Positions 1 through 9,132 of a DNA stretch of 64,000 bases are shown here, piece by piece. The notes beneath the pieces are model-generated. The model searched no databases. It worked only from the letters and a program-made list of their open reading frames with translations, and had not been told where the DNA came from. The position numbers and the translations under genes are program-made. The DNA lies in contig NZ_BSOG01000001.1 in the NCBI RefSeq assembly GCF_030160395.1, forward strand, positions 90,117-154,116, in the 5' to 3' direction. Position 1 is the stretch's first letter. Every line of letters starts with the position of its first letter. The DNA is from Chitinimonas prasina (GTDB lineage Bacteria > Pseudomonadota > Gammaproteobacteria > Burkholderiales > Chitinimonadaceae).

Positions 1-1
1 C

Positions 2-424
2 AATGCGCCGGCCGAACGCATCTTTTCCCACCTGGATAAGCCTCGAGCCTGGAAAAACTGGTCGGTCTGGAATCGGCGTGACCCGGCCATGCAGATCGAT
101 TACGCCGGGCCTGAACAGGGTGTGGATGCCGCCTGGCGCTGGCAAAGCGCTACCGAAGGCAATGGCAACATGACCTTTACCGCCGTGGACACCAACAGGC
201 AGCTGACCTATCGGCTCAGTTTTCCTGACTTTGGCATGAGTTCCACCGGCGTATTGAGGCTGGAGCCTGCCGGAACAGGCACCAAAGTCACCTGGACCAA
301 TGAGGGCGATATGGGCAACAACCCGGTCAATCGCTACTTCGGTCTGTTCATGGATCAGATGGTGGGCCCGGACTTCGAAGCCGGCCTCAGCAATCTCAAG
401 GAAATCGTCGAGAAGCAGGGGTAA
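2..424 (+). CDS. SRPBCC family protein (3' part)
   Basis: The reading frame is open from the window edge, so the N-terminus is missing; about 140 residues are visible. The visible part has the alternating beta-strand pattern and the long C-terminal helix (ending near SNLKEIVEKQG) of START/Bet v1-like lipid- or polyketide-binding proteins. The segment KNWSVWNRRDPAM followed by a WRW strand is typical of bacterial SRPBCC/polyketide-cyclase-like proteins. The ligand cannot be predicted. It is followed at 114 bp by an SDR gene on the same strand. Confidence 0.7.
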   Translation, partial: NAPAERIFSHLDKPRAWKNWSVWNRRDPAMQIDYAGPEQGVDAAWRWQSATEGNGNMTFTAVDTNRQLTYRLSFPDFGMSSTGVLRLEPAGTGTKVTWTNEGDMGNNPVNRYFGLFMDQMVGPDFEAGLSNLKEIVEKQG

Positions 425-537
425 GCCCCCTGCCTTATCGGCGTAGCTCGCCGCGCCCGTACCCCGGCGCAGGTGTGCTGATGCTCAAGGGCGAGGCCAG
501 CGGCCCACGCCCTCCATACCCATAGGAGACAGTAGTA

Positions 538-1305
538 ATGCAGATCAAGGACAGTGTATTTCTGGTAACCGGCGGCGCGTCGGGACTGGGCGCCGCAGTG
601 GTGCGCATGGCAGTGGCAAGTGGCGGTCGTGCCGTCATCGTCGACCGCAATGAGGCTGCCGGCCTGGCGCTGGCCGAGGAACTGGGCGCCAACGCCCTAT
701 TTGCCCGTGCCGATGTGGCCGACGAAGCCAGTTGCAGGGCCGCCGTCGCGCTGGCTGGCGAGCGCTTCGGCAAGCTGGATGTGCTGGTGAACTGTGCCGG
801 CATCGTGCATGGCGAGAAGGTCGTCGGCAAGGAAGCCGCCCACGCCTTGGATAGCTTCAAGCGCGTGATAGACGTCAATCTGGTCGGCAGTTTCAACCTG
901 TTGCGCCTGGCGGCAGAGGCCATGAGCAAGCAGCCGGCGCACAACAGTGCCGAGCGCGGCGTCATTATCAATACCGCATCGGTTGCCGCCTTTGACGGCC
1001 AGATCGGCCAGTGCGCCTACACTGCCTCCAAGGCCGGCATTGTGGGCCTGACCCTACCCGCCGCGCGCGAACTGGCCCGCTTCGGCATACGCGTCATGAC
1101 CATTGCCCCCGGCATCTTCAAGACCCCCATGATGGCCAGCCTGCCACAGGAAGTGCAGGACAGCCTGGGCGCTGGCGTGCCCTTCCCCTCGCGTATGGGC
1201 GAACCGGATGAATACGCCCAGCTGGTGGCCGCCATCGTGACCAACCCCATGCTCAATGGCGAGGTGATACGGCTGGATGGGGCCCTGCGCATGCAGCCCA
1301 AGTAA
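538..1305 (+). CDS. SDR family NAD-dependent oxidoreductase (3-hydroxyacyl-CoA dehydrogenase type II-like)
   Basis: This 255-residue classical short-chain dehydrogenase has the nucleotide-binding motif TGGASGLG at residues 11-18. Asp36 after the second strand favours NAD over NADP. The NCAG motif is near residue 85, and the catalytic Ser148, Tyr161 and Lys165 (YTASK) are present. The overall pattern, including [15 protein letters not shown] and a C-terminal NGEVIRLDG, resembles type II 3-hydroxyacyl-CoA dehydrogenases (HSD17B10-like) of fatty-acid or branched-chain degradation. The start is supported by AGGAGA 9 bp upstream. A strong terminator follows. Substrate assignment is inferred from the family. 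Confidence 0.85.
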   Translation: MQIKDSVFLVTGGASGLGAAVVRMAVASGGRAVIVDRNEAAGLALAEELGANALFARADVADEASCRAAVALAGERFGKLDVLVNCAGIVHGEKVVGKEAAHALDSFKRVIDVNLVGSFNLLRLAAEAMSKQPAHNSAERGVIINTASVAAFDGQIGQCAYTASKAGIVGLTLPAARELARFGIRVMTIAPGIFKTPMMASLPQEVQDSLGAGVPFPSRMGEPDEYAQLVAAIVTNPMLNGEVIRLDGALRMQPK

Positions 1306-1325
1306 GAACCGCTAAGTACACACCC

Positions 1326-1359
1326 AAGCAAAACGCCCCGCATGCGGGGCGTTTTGCTT
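1326..1359. terminator. Bidirectional intrinsic terminator between the SDR gene and erpA
   Basis: A near-perfect palindrome with GCCCCGC/GCGGGGC arms is flanked by A and T tracts on both sides. It lies between two convergent genes and can serve both. Confidence 0.85.
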
Positions 1360-1374
1360 GTCCTGCCGGCTTGA

Positions 1375-1725
1375 TCAGGCCGAGAAAGACGAGCCGCAGC
1401 CACAGGTGGACGAGGCATTCGGGTTCTTGATGGTGAACTGCGAACCTTCGATGCTTTCCACATAGTCGATCTCAGCGCCGACCAGATACTGGTAGCTCAT
1501 CGGATCAATCAACAGCGTCACGCCATTCTTGGTGTAGGCCGAGTCGTCCTCATTGGCGATCTCGTCAAAAGTGAAGCCGTACTGGAAGCCCGAACAACCG
1601 CCGCCTGTTACAAACACGCGCAGCTTCAGGTCGGGGTTGCCTTCTTCGGCAATCAGGTCGGCCACCTTGGCGGCAGCGTTGTCGGTAAAGACAAAGGGGG
1701 TGGCAATCTCTGCGGGTGCATTCAT
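1375..1725 (-). CDS. erpA: Iron-sulfur cluster insertion protein ErpA
   Basis: This 116-residue A-type Fe-S carrier delivers clusters to apoproteins, including those of isoprenoid synthesis and respiration. The three conserved cysteines are Cys44 ([10 protein letters not shown]) and Cys108/Cys110 in the C-terminal CGCG motif. Length and sequence match ErpA rather than IscA. It is a single gene with its own promoter (TTAACA-17-GATAAT) and a Shine-Dalgarno GGAG, and converges on the SDR gene across a shared terminator. Confidence is high because the motif set is complete. Confidence 0.95.
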   Translation of the reverse strand: MNAPAEIATPFVFTDNAAAKVADLIAEEGNPDLKLRVFVTGGGCSGFQYGFTFDEIANEDDSAYTKNGVTLLIDPMSYQYLVGAEIDYVESIEGSQFTIKNPNASSTCGCGSSFSA

Positions 1726-1760
1726 GATGGTACTCCAGACGATTCAATTATTTAGCCGCG

Positions 1761-1789
1761 ATTATCCGCGCTTCTGGCCCGCTTGTTAA
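1761..1789 (-). promoter_or_regulatory. Predicted sigma70 promoter of erpA
   Basis: On the minus strand TTAACA (1784-1789) and GATAAT (1761-1766) are separated by 17 bp, each with 5 of 6 consensus bases. The start site would be near 1754, about 28 bp before the erpA start codon. The -10 hexamer sits between two CGCG tetramers. No IscR-like box was recognised by eye. Confidence 0.65.
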
Positions 1790-2045
1790 CCCTTGCTACA
1801 TCATGGTCTTAACTGCGTTGCCGTCATGCTGGCCCCCCTACCGCCGGGGCACCGCCAGAAACGCCATCTCCTATCCATACCCGACACCGGCACCTAAGCC
1901 GCATCGCCCATCAAGTATAGGCACGTGCAGGTGGCTCGAAAGCCGGTTGTCGCGGCAGGCAATGGCTACCCACCTTGGTGGTACGGACAGTGACGTTTCC
2001 GGGAGCACGTGCAAGCGTGCTCTCTACACACCCCTTTAGATGGGG
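1790..2045. other. Intergenic region between bactofilin gene and erpA promoter
   Basis: No gene is supported here; the short open frames lack ribosome binding sites and family resemblance. A 7-bp hairpin (2003-2009 with 2016-2022, GAGCACG/CGTGCTC, 6-base loop) lies 24 bp beyond the bactofilin stop and could end that transcript, but it has no T tract. Confidence 0.5.
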
Positions 2046-2462
2046 TCAATCCATCACAGTTTCAACTGGCGAGGACAGCATGGCCACCGGCTGGTCCTTG
2101 CCTGCCAGATGTATCAACTGACCGGACACCACTGCACCCGGGTGCATTTCCAGCGTCTGGTAGTAGACATCGCCCACCACCCGGCACTTGGACTGCAGCT
2201 CAAGATAGTGGGCGGCATAGATAGGCCCCTCTACCGTACCGTTGAGCACCAGATGCCCTACTCGCACCGTACCCTTGACCCTGGCCTTCTCACTCACCAC
2301 CAGGGTGCTTTGCTTGTCGTTGGCCGCAGCGGTCACATCACCGTGCACTTCGCCATCTACCCGCAAGCCGCCGGAGAATGTCATATTGCCGTCGATCCGG
2401 GTCTCCAGGCCTATCAGGCTGTCGATACGGTTGGTGGCTTTCTGCTTGTTGTTACCGAACAC
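2046..2462 (-). CDS. Bactofilin (polymer-forming cytoskeletal protein)
   Basis: This 138-residue protein has the short polar N-terminus and central repetitive right-handed beta-helix core of bactofilins (DUF583). The glycine/valine periodicity runs through MTFSGGLRVDGEVHGDV, VKGTVRVGHLVLNGTVEG and CRVVGDV. Bactofilins self-assemble into membrane-associated filaments that localise envelope enzymes; the partner is not predictable. It starts 4 bp after the stop of the upstream membrane coiled-coil gene, so the two are very probably co-transcribed and may act at the same envelope site. Confidence 0.9.
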   Translation of the reverse strand: MFGNNKQKATNRIDSLIGLETRIDGNMTFSGGLRVDGEVHGDVTAAANDKQSTLVVSEKARVKGTVRVGHLVLNGTVEGPIYAAHYLELQSKCRVVGDVYYQTLEMHPGAVVSGQLIHLAGKDQPVAMLSSPVETVMD

Positions 2463-2466
2463 GGCT

Positions 2467-3189
2467 CTATCCTTTCACATCATAGCTGCGAGAGAGTTTG
2501 ACGCGGTTGTCACCCACCGCGTACACACGCATTTCCACCTGCTTGAGCTTGGCATCGACCCCAAGGTCGGTTTCCTTCTCCAGCCGGGTATAGCGCGAAA
2601 CATTCAATGGTATACGGCGCTCAGGCCAGGTCATGGTAACGCGCCGGCCGGCGCGCTCCACCACCAGTTGAAAATCCACCTCACCCTTGAAGGGCTCTTG
2701 GCTGGATTGGCCCTGTACCAAGATGGCCCGCAGGCGGTACTGTCCCGGTGTCAGCGCCTCTACCCTGAGCTGATCTATGGCCAGCGCCGGGGCGCGGTCT
2801 GTCTTGGTCAACAGCGATTCGTAGAAAGCGATCTGCTCACGCAGCCCGCTATTGTCATTCTGCAACTGGCCCAACTGGCGCGACAAGGTCTCGCGCGTCG
2901 CCATTTCCAACCGCAGTTGTTGCTCCAGCGCCATCAGCTTTTGCCGGTTGGCCTGTAGCTCAGCCTGCAAGCGATCGCTTTGCTGCGACGCGCCTTGCAC
3001 CGCCAGCAAGGCACTGGGGTCGCGGCGCCCCTCCTGCTCGCCATAGCGATACACAGCTATTCCCATGCCCGCCAACATGCAGACCAGCACAATAGCCAAG
3101 CCGAACTGGGCATACCAGGGTAAATGCCGCTTGACGGCCAGTTTGGCGGTAGCCAGGTGATTACCGCGACGTTTCCAGCGACCTATCAT
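2467..3189 (-). CDS. DUF6776-like membrane-anchored coiled-coil protein
   Basis: This 240-residue protein has a basic N-terminus, one transmembrane segment at about residues 28-48 (FGLAIVLVCMLAGMGIAVY), a coiled coil at about 70-125 rich in Gln/Leu/Glu, and a C-terminal beta-rich domain of about 100 residues. The architecture and the segment YRLRAILVQGQ match the betaproteobacterial DUF6776 family, whose function is unknown. It sits between argC and the bactofilin gene with gaps of 8 and 4 bp. The tight pairing with a bactofilin suggests a shared envelope role, which is inference only. Confidence 0.75.
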   Translation of the reverse strand: MIGRWKRRGNHLATAKLAVKRHLPWYAQFGLAIVLVCMLAGMGIAVYRYGEQEGRRDPSALLAVQGASQQSDRLQAELQANRQKLMALEQQLRLEMATRETLSRQLGQLQNDNSGLREQIAFYESLLTKTDRAPALAIDQLRVEALTPGQYRLRAILVQGQSSQEPFKGEVDFQLVVERAGRRVTMTWPERRIPLNVSRYTRLEKETDLGVDAKLKQVEMRVYAVGDNRVKLSRSYDVKG

Positions 3190-3197
3190 GCTACGGC

Positions 3198-4226
3198 CTA
3201 GGGTAGCAAGGGGACGACATCAAGCCCCTGACCTTCGGGCAAACCGAACATCAGGTTCATATTCTGTACTGCCTGGCCGGCAGCTCCCTTGACCAGGTTG
3301 TCGATCACCGACAACACGACGACCGTATCGCCGCCCTGGGGACGGTAGACCGCCATGCGGCAGGTGTTGGCGCCACGCACCGAGCGGGTTTCCGGCGTAC
3401 TGCCGGCCGGCATCACATCGACAAAACGCTCGCCGGCATAGCGCTGCTGGTACAGCGCCTGTACATCGATATCGCGGGTCAGGCGGGCATACAAGGTGGC
3501 ATGTATGCCCCGTATCATGGGCGTCAGATGGGGTACGAAAGTCAGGCCCACCGGGCCGCCTGCGGCACGCGCCAAGCCCTGCTTGATCTCAGGCAGATGG
3601 CGATGGCCACCTACGCCATAGGCCTTGAAGTTATCGCCGGCCTCGCACATCAGCGTGTGCACCTCAGCCTTGCGGCCTGCGCCTGAAACACCCGACTTGC
3701 TGTCGGCAATCAGGCTGGTCACATCCACCGCACCCGCTTCGATCAGGGGTAAGAACCCCAGCTGCACCGCCGTGGGATAGCAACCCGGATTGGCCACCAG
3801 GCGCGCCTGGCGTATCTGTTCGCGGTTGATTTCGGGCAGGCCATAAACGGCCTCACCCACCAAGGCTGGTGACGCATGGCTCATGCCATACCATTTTTCC
3901 CATTCGGCCACGTCCTTGATGCGGAAATCCGCCGCCAGGTCGATGACCTTGACGCCAGCAGCCAGCAAGGCCTCTGCCTCCCCCATTGCGATGCCGTTGG
4001 GCGTCGCAAAGAAGACCACATCGCACTGGTCCAGGCTGGCATCGGCAGGTGTGGAGAAAGCGATGTCTACATGGCCGCGCAGGCTGGGATACATCTCAGC
4101 CACCGGCATGCCGGCTTCCTTGCGCGACGTGATCGCCTGCAACTGCACACCGTCGTGACGAGCCAACAGCCGCATCAACTCTACACCGGTGTAACCTGTC
4201 CCACCCACTATGCCCACTTTGATCAT
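3198..4226 (-). CDS. argC: N-acetyl-gamma-glutamyl-phosphate reductase
   Basis: ArgC catalyses the NADPH-dependent reduction of N-acetylglutamyl phosphate to the semialdehyde, the third step of arginine synthesis. The NADP-binding motif [14 protein letters not shown] is at the N-terminus and the catalytic cysteine is in [12 protein letters not shown]. The 342-residue length fits the type 1 family. I chose the ATG at 4226 (protein starting [11 protein letters not shown]) rather than an in-frame GTG 18 bp upstream, because homologues start at this point. The frame continues into an apparent operon with the DUF6776-like and bactofilin genes. Confidence 0.95.
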   Translation of the reverse strand: MIKVGIVGGTGYTGVELMRLLARHDGVQLQAITSRKEAGMPVAEMYPSLRGHVDIAFSTPADASLDQCDVVFFATPNGIAMGEAEALLAAGVKVIDLAADFRIKDVAEWEKWYGMSHASPALVGEAVYGLPEINREQIRQARLVANPGCYPTAVQLGFLPLIEAGAVDVTSLIADSKSGVSGAGRKAEVHTLMCEAGDNFKAYGVGGHRHLPEIKQGLARAAGGPVGLTFVPHLTPMIRGIHATLYARLTRDIDVQALYQQRYAGERFVDVMPAGSTPETRSVRGANTCRMAVYRPQGGDTVVVLSVIDNLVKGAAGQAVQNMNLMFGLPEGQGLDVVPLLP

Positions 4227-4311
4227 GCTTGTATCCAATGCCACTTAGAAACCAGGGAAGCGCGATCATACAACGATTCCGCAATATGCCGGATAGATAC
4301 GATAGCCAAAG

Positions 4312-4342
4312 AAAAAGCCGCCAGTGAACCTGGCGGCTTTTT
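4312..4342. terminator. Bidirectional intrinsic terminator after rpsI
   Basis: An 8-bp stem GCCGCCAG/CTGGCGGC with a 5-base loop is flanked by five A and five T. It ends the rplM-rpsI transcript on the minus strand, upstream of argC. Confidence 0.9.
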
Positions 4343-4395
4343 CCCGGCTTGCGCCGGCGTACTCGAACGAATCTTCGCGTCGAATCGCGTACAGC

Positions 4396-4788
4396 TTAGC
4401 GCTTCGAGAACTGCTTGGCGCGGCGGGCCTTACGCAGACCGACCTTCTTACGTTCAACTTCACGTGCATCACGGGTCACCAGACCAGCCTTCGACAGCGT
4501 GGGCTTCAGCGCAGCGTCGAATTCGATCAGGGCGCGGGTGATGCCATGGCGCAGGGCGCCGGCTTGGCCGGTTTCGCCACCACCAACAACGTTCACCAGG
4601 ATGTCGAAAGCTTCCAGGTTCTCGGTCAGCACCAGCGGCTGACGAACGACCATGCGGCCGGTCTCACGCGAGAAATACTGATCCAGCGGCTTGCCGTTGA
4701 CGACGATCTTGCCGGTGCCCTTGGCCAGGAACACGCGAGCAACCGAGCTCTTGCGACGGCCAGTGCCGTAGTAGTACTTACCAACCAT
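4396..4788 (-). CDS. rpsI: 30S ribosomal protein S9
   Basis: This 130-residue protein has the S9 N-terminal signature [17 protein letters not shown], the NVVGGG loop, and the basic C-terminal tail ending KQFSKR that reaches the ribosomal P site. It lies 26 bp downstream of rplM in the universal rplM-rpsI order and is followed by an intrinsic terminator. Confidence 0.98.
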   Translation of the reverse strand: MVGKYYYGTGRRKSSVARVFLAKGTGKIVVNGKPLDQYFSRETGRMVVRQPLVLTENLEAFDILVNVVGGGETGQAGALRHGITRALIEFDAALKPTLSKAGLVTRDAREVERKKVGLRKARRAKQFSKR

Positions 4789-4814
4789 TTTGTCAGTCCT
4801 TGTATCTGATTAAG

Positions 4815-5243
4815 TTAGATCTCGAGGACTTTAGGCTGTTGCGCAACGTGCGGGTGCTCTGCGCTAGCGTAGACCTTGAGCTTCTTGATCATGGCGTAGC
4901 CGAGCGGACCCTTGGGCAGCATGCCCTTCACGGCCTTCTCGAGCACGCGCTCGGGGAAACGTTCCTGCATTTCGGTGAAGGAACGCTCGTAAATGCCGCC
5001 CGGGTAGCCCGAGTGACGGAAGTAGGTTTTCTGCTGTGCCTTGTCGCCGGTCACGCGCAGTTTGCCAGCGTTGACGACGACAATGAAGTCACCGGTATCA
5101 ACGTGGGGGGTATAGATAGCTTTGTGCTTGCCACGCAGGCGGTGAGCGATTTCAGCGGCGAGACGACCGAGTACTTTGTCGGTGGCGTCGACCACGAACC
5201 AGTCACGCTGTACCTCATGCGGCTTGGCGGAGAAGGTTTTCAT
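4815..5243 (-). CDS. rplM: 50S ribosomal protein L13
   Basis: This 142-residue protein shows the L13 pattern: [16 protein letters not shown] near the N-terminus, the [14 protein letters not shown] segment and the C-terminal [11 protein letters not shown]. It is the first gene of the rplM-rpsI operon. A consensus -35 TTGACA and -10 TAGAAT lie about 40-70 bp upstream. In E. coli L13 represses its own mRNA; no comparable leader structure could be confirmed here. Confidence 0.98.
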   Translation of the reverse strand: MKTFSAKPHEVQRDWFVVDATDKVLGRLAAEIAHRLRGKHKAIYTPHVDTGDFIVVVNAGKLRVTGDKAQQKTYFRHSGYPGGIYERSFTEMQERFPERVLEKAVKGMLPKGPLGYAMIKKLKVYASAEHPHVAQQPKVLEI

Positions 5244-5283
5244 ACGGCTCTTCCAGATTCGTTCGATTTACGGAAAGTCGCGC

Positions 5284-5313
5284 ATTCTATGTGATAAAAC
5301 AAAGCGCTGTCAA
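5284..5313 (-). promoter_or_regulatory. Predicted sigma70 promoter of rplM-rpsI
   Basis: On the minus strand TTGACA (5308-5313) and TAGAAT (5284-5289) are 18 bp apart. This puts the transcription start near 5277 and leaves a leader of about 33 bases. Confidence 0.75.
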
Positions 5314-5464
5314 ACCGAACACAGATGATAGTTGGGGCCTGCGCCACACATTGCAGCCACGCCCGGCGAAACGCGGCTGATAGCTTGATATACAGGCTCT
5401 TGCCGCCATCTACTGCCATTCCCACACGGTGCTTGCCCAAGCCGTACATGTTACCAGCAGGGGC

Positions 5465-5569
5465 AAAAAAAAGCGCAAGCCAGTTGGGCTTGCGCGCTAA
5501 TTCCACCAAAGAAGGAGGATGGAGGAGACAACATCAAAGCACACACATTGCGTGTACAGCCTCAATGCA
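5465..5569 (-). ncRNA. Candidate small RNA with anti-Shine-Dalgarno region and intrinsic terminator
   Basis: A strong intrinsic terminator (9-bp stem 5473-5481/5487-5495, then eight T on the minus strand) lies in a region with no minus-strand gene upstream of it. About 105 bases before its end is a promoter-like pair. The predicted RNA has a 5' hairpin (CATTG/CAATG), then a pyrimidine-rich single-stranded stretch containing CTCCTCC and CCTCC, then the terminator. This is the layout of Hfq-dependent small RNAs that mask ribosome binding sites. No open reading frame fits. Expression and exact ends are predictions from sequence only. Confidence 0.5.
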
Positions 5570-5575
5570 GTTCGA

Positions 5576-5604
5576 ATACTACGTGAAGCTTACTTTTTAT
5601 GCAA
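5576..5604 (-). promoter_or_regulatory. Possible sigma70 promoter of the candidate small RNA
   Basis: TTGCAT (5599-5604) and TAGTAT (5576-5581) on the minus strand are 17 bp apart, giving a start near 5569. The match is moderate (3/6 and 4/6). The stretch 5605-5790, upstream of the OsmC gene, is AT-rich and holds no other recognised feature. Confidence 0.4.
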
Positions 5605-5790
5605 GTCGTTTTTTGTGCGGTGCGCCATAAATCAAGCAATTAGAAATAAAGTTACAAAGAAAAATTAGAGGAAATGCACTAATTCCGCACTTTTGCTACG
5701 CTTCTGTAACTCCAGAGACCGCAACACCCCTGGTCCGCTTGCGCATCGCGTCAAAAAGACCCCCAAACTACCGCTAACAAGGAACAGTCC

Positions 5791-6207
5791 ATGCAAGCCC
5801 GCATCAAGTGGATAGAGAACGTCAGCTTTCTGGCTCAAAGCGAATCAGGTCATTCCGTGCTGATGGATGGCGCCCCTGCCGCTGGCGGCAAGAACCTGGG
5901 CTTTCGGCCCATGGAGATGGTGCTGATGGGCACAGGCGGCTGCACGGCCTTCGATGTGATCACCATCCTGAAAAAAAGCCGGGCCGACGTGGTGGATTGC
6001 GAGGTGGAACTGCAGGCAGAGCGGGCAGACACCGAACCTAAGGTCTTCACCCGCATCCATATGCACTTCATCGTCAAGGGCCGCGCCCTCAAGGCAGACC
6101 AGGTCAAGCGCGCCATCGACCTGTCAGCCGAGAAGTATTGCTCTGCCTCCATCATGCTGGGCAAGACTGCCGAGATCACCCACGACTTCGAGATAGTTGA
6201 AGTCTAA
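5791..6207 (+). CDS. OsmC family protein (YhfA-like)
   Basis: This 138-residue protein belongs to the OsmC/Ohr fold of thiol-dependent peroxide-reducing or sulfur-handling enzymes. Two conserved cysteines are visible, Cys51 in MGTGGCTAFDV and Cys117 in EKYCSAS, along with the OsmC feature NLGFRPMEMVLMG. The short N-terminus and general pattern match the YhfA subgroup, whose substrate is not established. Its stop codon overlaps the stop of the convergent MFS gene by 3 bp. Confidence 0.85.
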   Translation: MQARIKWIENVSFLAQSESGHSVLMDGAPAAGGKNLGFRPMEMVLMGTGGCTAFDVITILKKSRADVVDCEVELQAERADTEPKVFTRIHMHFIVKGRALKADQVKRAIDLSAEKYCSASIMLGKTAEITHDFEIVEV

Positions 6208-7484
6208 TGCCCACCCTGGGTGGGCGCCTCCTCAGTCCGCTTGGGCAGCACCAGCAGCAAGCGGGCCGGCGACCGGTACAGGGCATGCCAGGCCAGTACC
6301 AGACCCATGGCGGCGATCACGTAGATAGCACCACGCAAACCCAGCGCAGTAGCCAGCATCCCGCCTGCCAATGCCCCCAGGGGCGCGGGCGCCACCGTGA
6401 CAAAGCGCATGGTGGCAATCATGCGCCCCAGCAGGGCATCGGGTGTCACGGCGGCACGGGCAGCCAGATAGTTGATGGAAAACAAGGTCGCACCGAAGGC
6501 AAATAGCGCCTGGCACAGGCTGAACCACAGCATGGCCGGCCCCCAGCCTTGCACGATCAGGGCGAAACCCAGCCAGGCCAGGGCGGTGGCGGCAAAGCCC
6601 ATGCCTACCGTCGGGCCTATGCCAAAGCGCCTGCCCAGTCTGTCCGCCAACAAGGCGGCCGCCAAACTCCCCAGGCCACCCAGCATGTAGCTGACGCCCA
6701 TATCACCGGCATCCAACCCCAGATTGCGGGTGGCAAACAGCACCAGCACGGCACCCAGCATATGGTTCAGCAACTGCCATAAGGTTGTCTGTATGGCAAA
6801 GGCGCGAAGCACCGGCGTGTGCCTGACCAGATCGATACCCGCCTTGATCTCCTGCCACACTGACGTATTGCCTGCCGAGACAGGCGCCTGTTCAGGCGTT
6901 TTGACCGTTCGCAGTACTAAGGCAGAGATGACGAAACTGCCGGCCGTAAACAGGATGGCGAACGGCGCCGTCAGCCACTGTATCAGTAGGCCCGCCAGGC
7001 CCGGTGCGGTCAGCTGCGCGGTGGATGATGTCGCGGTGAACTTGCTGTGTGCCTCCACCAGCCTGTCCTTGCCAACCAGCATGGCGACATAGCTCTGATG
7101 GGCCGACCCACCTATCACCTCGGCCGTCATGCAGAGAAAGCCCACCACCCATAGCACCGGCATGGAGAGCCAACCACCCCAGGCCGCCAGCGGCACAATT
7201 AGCAAGGCCACTGCGCATAGGGCATCGCGCCCCAGCATCAGCGGCATCCGGCGCACCCGGTCTATCAGCACCCCGCCGTGCAGGCTGAACAAGGCGAAGG
7301 GCAGCACCTCGATGGCCATCAACACCCCCATTTCCATGGGTGTGGCATGTAACAGCACGGCGGCAGTCAATGGCAAAGCCAGCCGGGATATATAGGAGCC
7401 GAAGTCCGAGATACCTTGAGCCAGCCATAGCCGCACAAAATCGCGATGCCGCCATAGTCCATCAAAACGAATGGGGAATATCAT
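6204..7484 (-). CDS. MFS transporter
   Basis: This roughly 426-residue protein has twelve predicted hydrophobic segments in two halves. It has the MFS loop 2-3 motif in the form GGVLIDRVRRMPLML and a second copy, LADRLGRRFG, in the C-terminal half. The sequence is of the enterobactin/macrolide exporter-like group (MFS_3). I chose the ATG at 7484 (MIFPIRFDGLWRHRDF) over an ATG 54 bp upstream because the added residues are not membrane-protein-like. Substrate is unknown. Confidence 0.8.
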   Translation of the reverse strand: MIFPIRFDGLWRHRDFVRLWLAQGISDFGSYISRLALPLTAAVLLHATPMEMGVLMAIEVLPFALFSLHGGVLIDRVRRMPLMLGRDALCAVALLIVPLAAWGGWLSMPVLWVVGFLCMTAEVIGGSAHQSYVAMLVGKDRLVEAHSKFTATSSTAQLTAPGLAGLLIQWLTAPFAILFTAGSFVISALVLRTVKTPEQAPVSAGNTSVWQEIKAGIDLVRHTPVLRAFAIQTTLWQLLNHMLGAVLVLFATRNLGLDAGDMGVSYMLGGLGSLAAALLADRLGRRFGIGPTVGMGFAATALAWLGFALIVQGWGPAMLWFSLCQALFAFGATLFSINYLAARAAVTPDALLGRMIATMRFVTVAPAPLGALAGGMLATALGLRGAIYVIAAMGLVLAWHALYRSPARLLLVLPKRTEEAPTQGGH

Positions 7485-7598
7485 AAAAATCTTATTCTTA
7501 TAACCAAGATAACCCGGGGCAAGGCCTCTGCCCCGCATGGCATGTCTATTAATTCTGCCGGGGTTCAGACCGGGTCGGCAGCGGAAACAGGCGGGGGA

Positions 7599-8216
7599 TC
7601 AGACCCGATAGGACAAGCTGGTCATCACCCGAGACATGGCTCGCATGGCCGCCTTGGCCGGTGGTGGTAGCTCGGCCGCGCCCAGCGCCACCGCCATCTC
7701 GGCGTGCGCGGTCTCGTCGGCATGCATCTGGCTGACTATGGCACGGCTGCGCTCATCAGCCTGGGGCAGGCTGCCCAGGTGGCTGGCCAGATGCTCACCC
7801 ACCTGACGTTCCGTTTCAGCCAGAAAACCCAGGTTCCAGCGATCGCCCACCAGCCCGGCCGCCACCCCCATGGCCAAGGAGCCGGCATACCACAGCGGGT
7901 TCAGCACGCTCTGGCGCCCACCCAACTCTGCGATGCGCTGCTCGGTCCACGCCAGGTGCTCGACTTCCTCATGGGCGGCCTGGCGTAATGCCTCACGGGC
8001 CTTGGGATCGCGCGCAGTCAGTGCCTGACCCTGGTAGAGCGCCTGCGCACAGACCTCGCCACAATGATTGACGCGCATCAGGCCTGCCGCATGACGCTTG
8101 TCCTCGGCGCTCAGCTGGGCTTCGGCAATTTTTGCATCAGGATGCGGACGCAGACTGGCCGCCGGTGCGAACACGGTGCGCAGGGCGCGATCGAATTCGG
8201 TAATCAGCTTGTCCAT
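7599..8216 (-). CDS. coq7: 2-polyprenyl-3-methyl-6-methoxy-1,4-benzoquinone monooxygenase
   Basis: Coq7 is a membrane-associated di-iron hydroxylase that performs a late ring hydroxylation in ubiquinone synthesis. The carboxylate ligands are visible in NHCGEVCAQ (Glu54), EEVEHLAW (Glu83-His87) and ADETAHAEMA (Glu168, His171). The 205-residue length fits the betaproteobacterial form. It stands alone on the minus strand, divergent from the cyclophilin pair. Confidence 0.93.
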   Translation of the reverse strand: MDKLITEFDRALRTVFAPAASLRPHPDAKIAEAQLSAEDKRHAAGLMRVNHCGEVCAQALYQGQALTARDPKAREALRQAAHEEVEHLAWTEQRIAELGGRQSVLNPLWYAGSLAMGVAAGLVGDRWNLGFLAETERQVGEHLASHLGSLPQADERSRAIVSQMHADETAHAEMAVALGAAELPPPAKAAMRAMSRVMTSLSYRV

Positions 8217-8477
8217 GGTCTACTCCCGCTAATGGCTTAAGGCCGGCAATTCTAGGGCCTGGCATGATTTATTTCATCAATATCGTGATCCTCGAGCGCC
8301 TCCCAGCCAGCACCAGCATCGATATAACCAGCCTTGCCTGGTAGCGACAGATAGCACAGCCCGCCACCTGCTGAGAGCAGCCGGCTGGGTGTGCTACCAT
8401 TCCGGACTACATTCGCAGCGCACTGGGTTTGTCCGGCCGCTGCCATCAACTCACCCTTCTTCCGAGATACCGTATCC

Positions 8478-9110
8478 ATGAAGAAACTATTGCTCGCATT
8501 CGCACTTGTATTGGCTGCTCCCGCCGCCTTGGCGGCCAACCCGCTGGTGCGCTTCACCACCAACCAGGGTGATATCGATGTAGAGCTGTTCCAGGATAAA
8601 GCCCCTAAGTCGGTGGCCAACTTCCTGGCCTACGTCAAGAAAGGCCACTACAACGGCACGATCTTCCATCGCGTGATTCCTGGCTTCGTGGTTCAGGGCG
8701 GTGGCTTCACCCCAGACATGCGGGAAAAGCCCACCGGCAAGCCTATCGAGAATGAAGCCAAGAACGGCCTCTCCAATGCCATCGGCACGCTAGCCATGGC
8801 ACGTACCATGGACCCGCACTCAGCCAGCGCCCAGTTCTATGTCAACGTCGGCGAGAATGTCCAGCTCGACTACCGCGAAGAATCCCCTCGCGGATGGGGC
8901 TATGCCGTGTTCGGCAAAGTGATCGCCGGCATGGATGTTGTCGAAAAGATTGCTGCCGAGCCGACCAGCATGATCAACGGCATGCGCGACGTACCGGTCA
9001 AACCCATCATCGTCAAGTCTGCCAAGCAGATACCCGATACCCGTGTCGCCAAACCGGCTCCGGCAGTGCCCCCGGCACCCACGCCCGCCGCCGACCCGGC
9101 CAAGCAGTAA
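8478..9110 (+). CDS. ppiA: Periplasmic peptidyl-prolyl cis-trans isomerase (cyclophilin)
   Basis: This 210-residue cyclophilin accelerates proline isomerisation during folding of exported proteins. The N-terminus MKKLLLAFAL...AALA is a clear Sec signal peptide cleaved near residue 19. The cyclophilin core includes [18 protein letters not shown] and SAQFYVNV. A Pro/Ala-rich tail of about 20 residues follows the domain. The ATG at 8478 is preferred to one 87 bp upstream because it places the signal peptide at the start. A cytoplasmic paralogue follows 22 bp downstream, so the two form an operon. Confidence 0.92.
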   Translation: MKKLLLAFALVLAAPAALAANPLVRFTTNQGDIDVELFQDKAPKSVANFLAYVKKGHYNGTIFHRVIPGFVVQGGGFTPDMREKPTGKPIENEAKNGLSNAIGTLAMARTMDPHSASAQFYVNVGENVQLDYREESPRGWGYAVFGKVIAGMDVVEKIAAEPTSMINGMRDVPVKPIIVKSAKQIPDTRVAKPAPAVPPAPTPAADPAKQ

Positions 9111-9132
9111 ACACTCCTGAAAGGACACCGCC

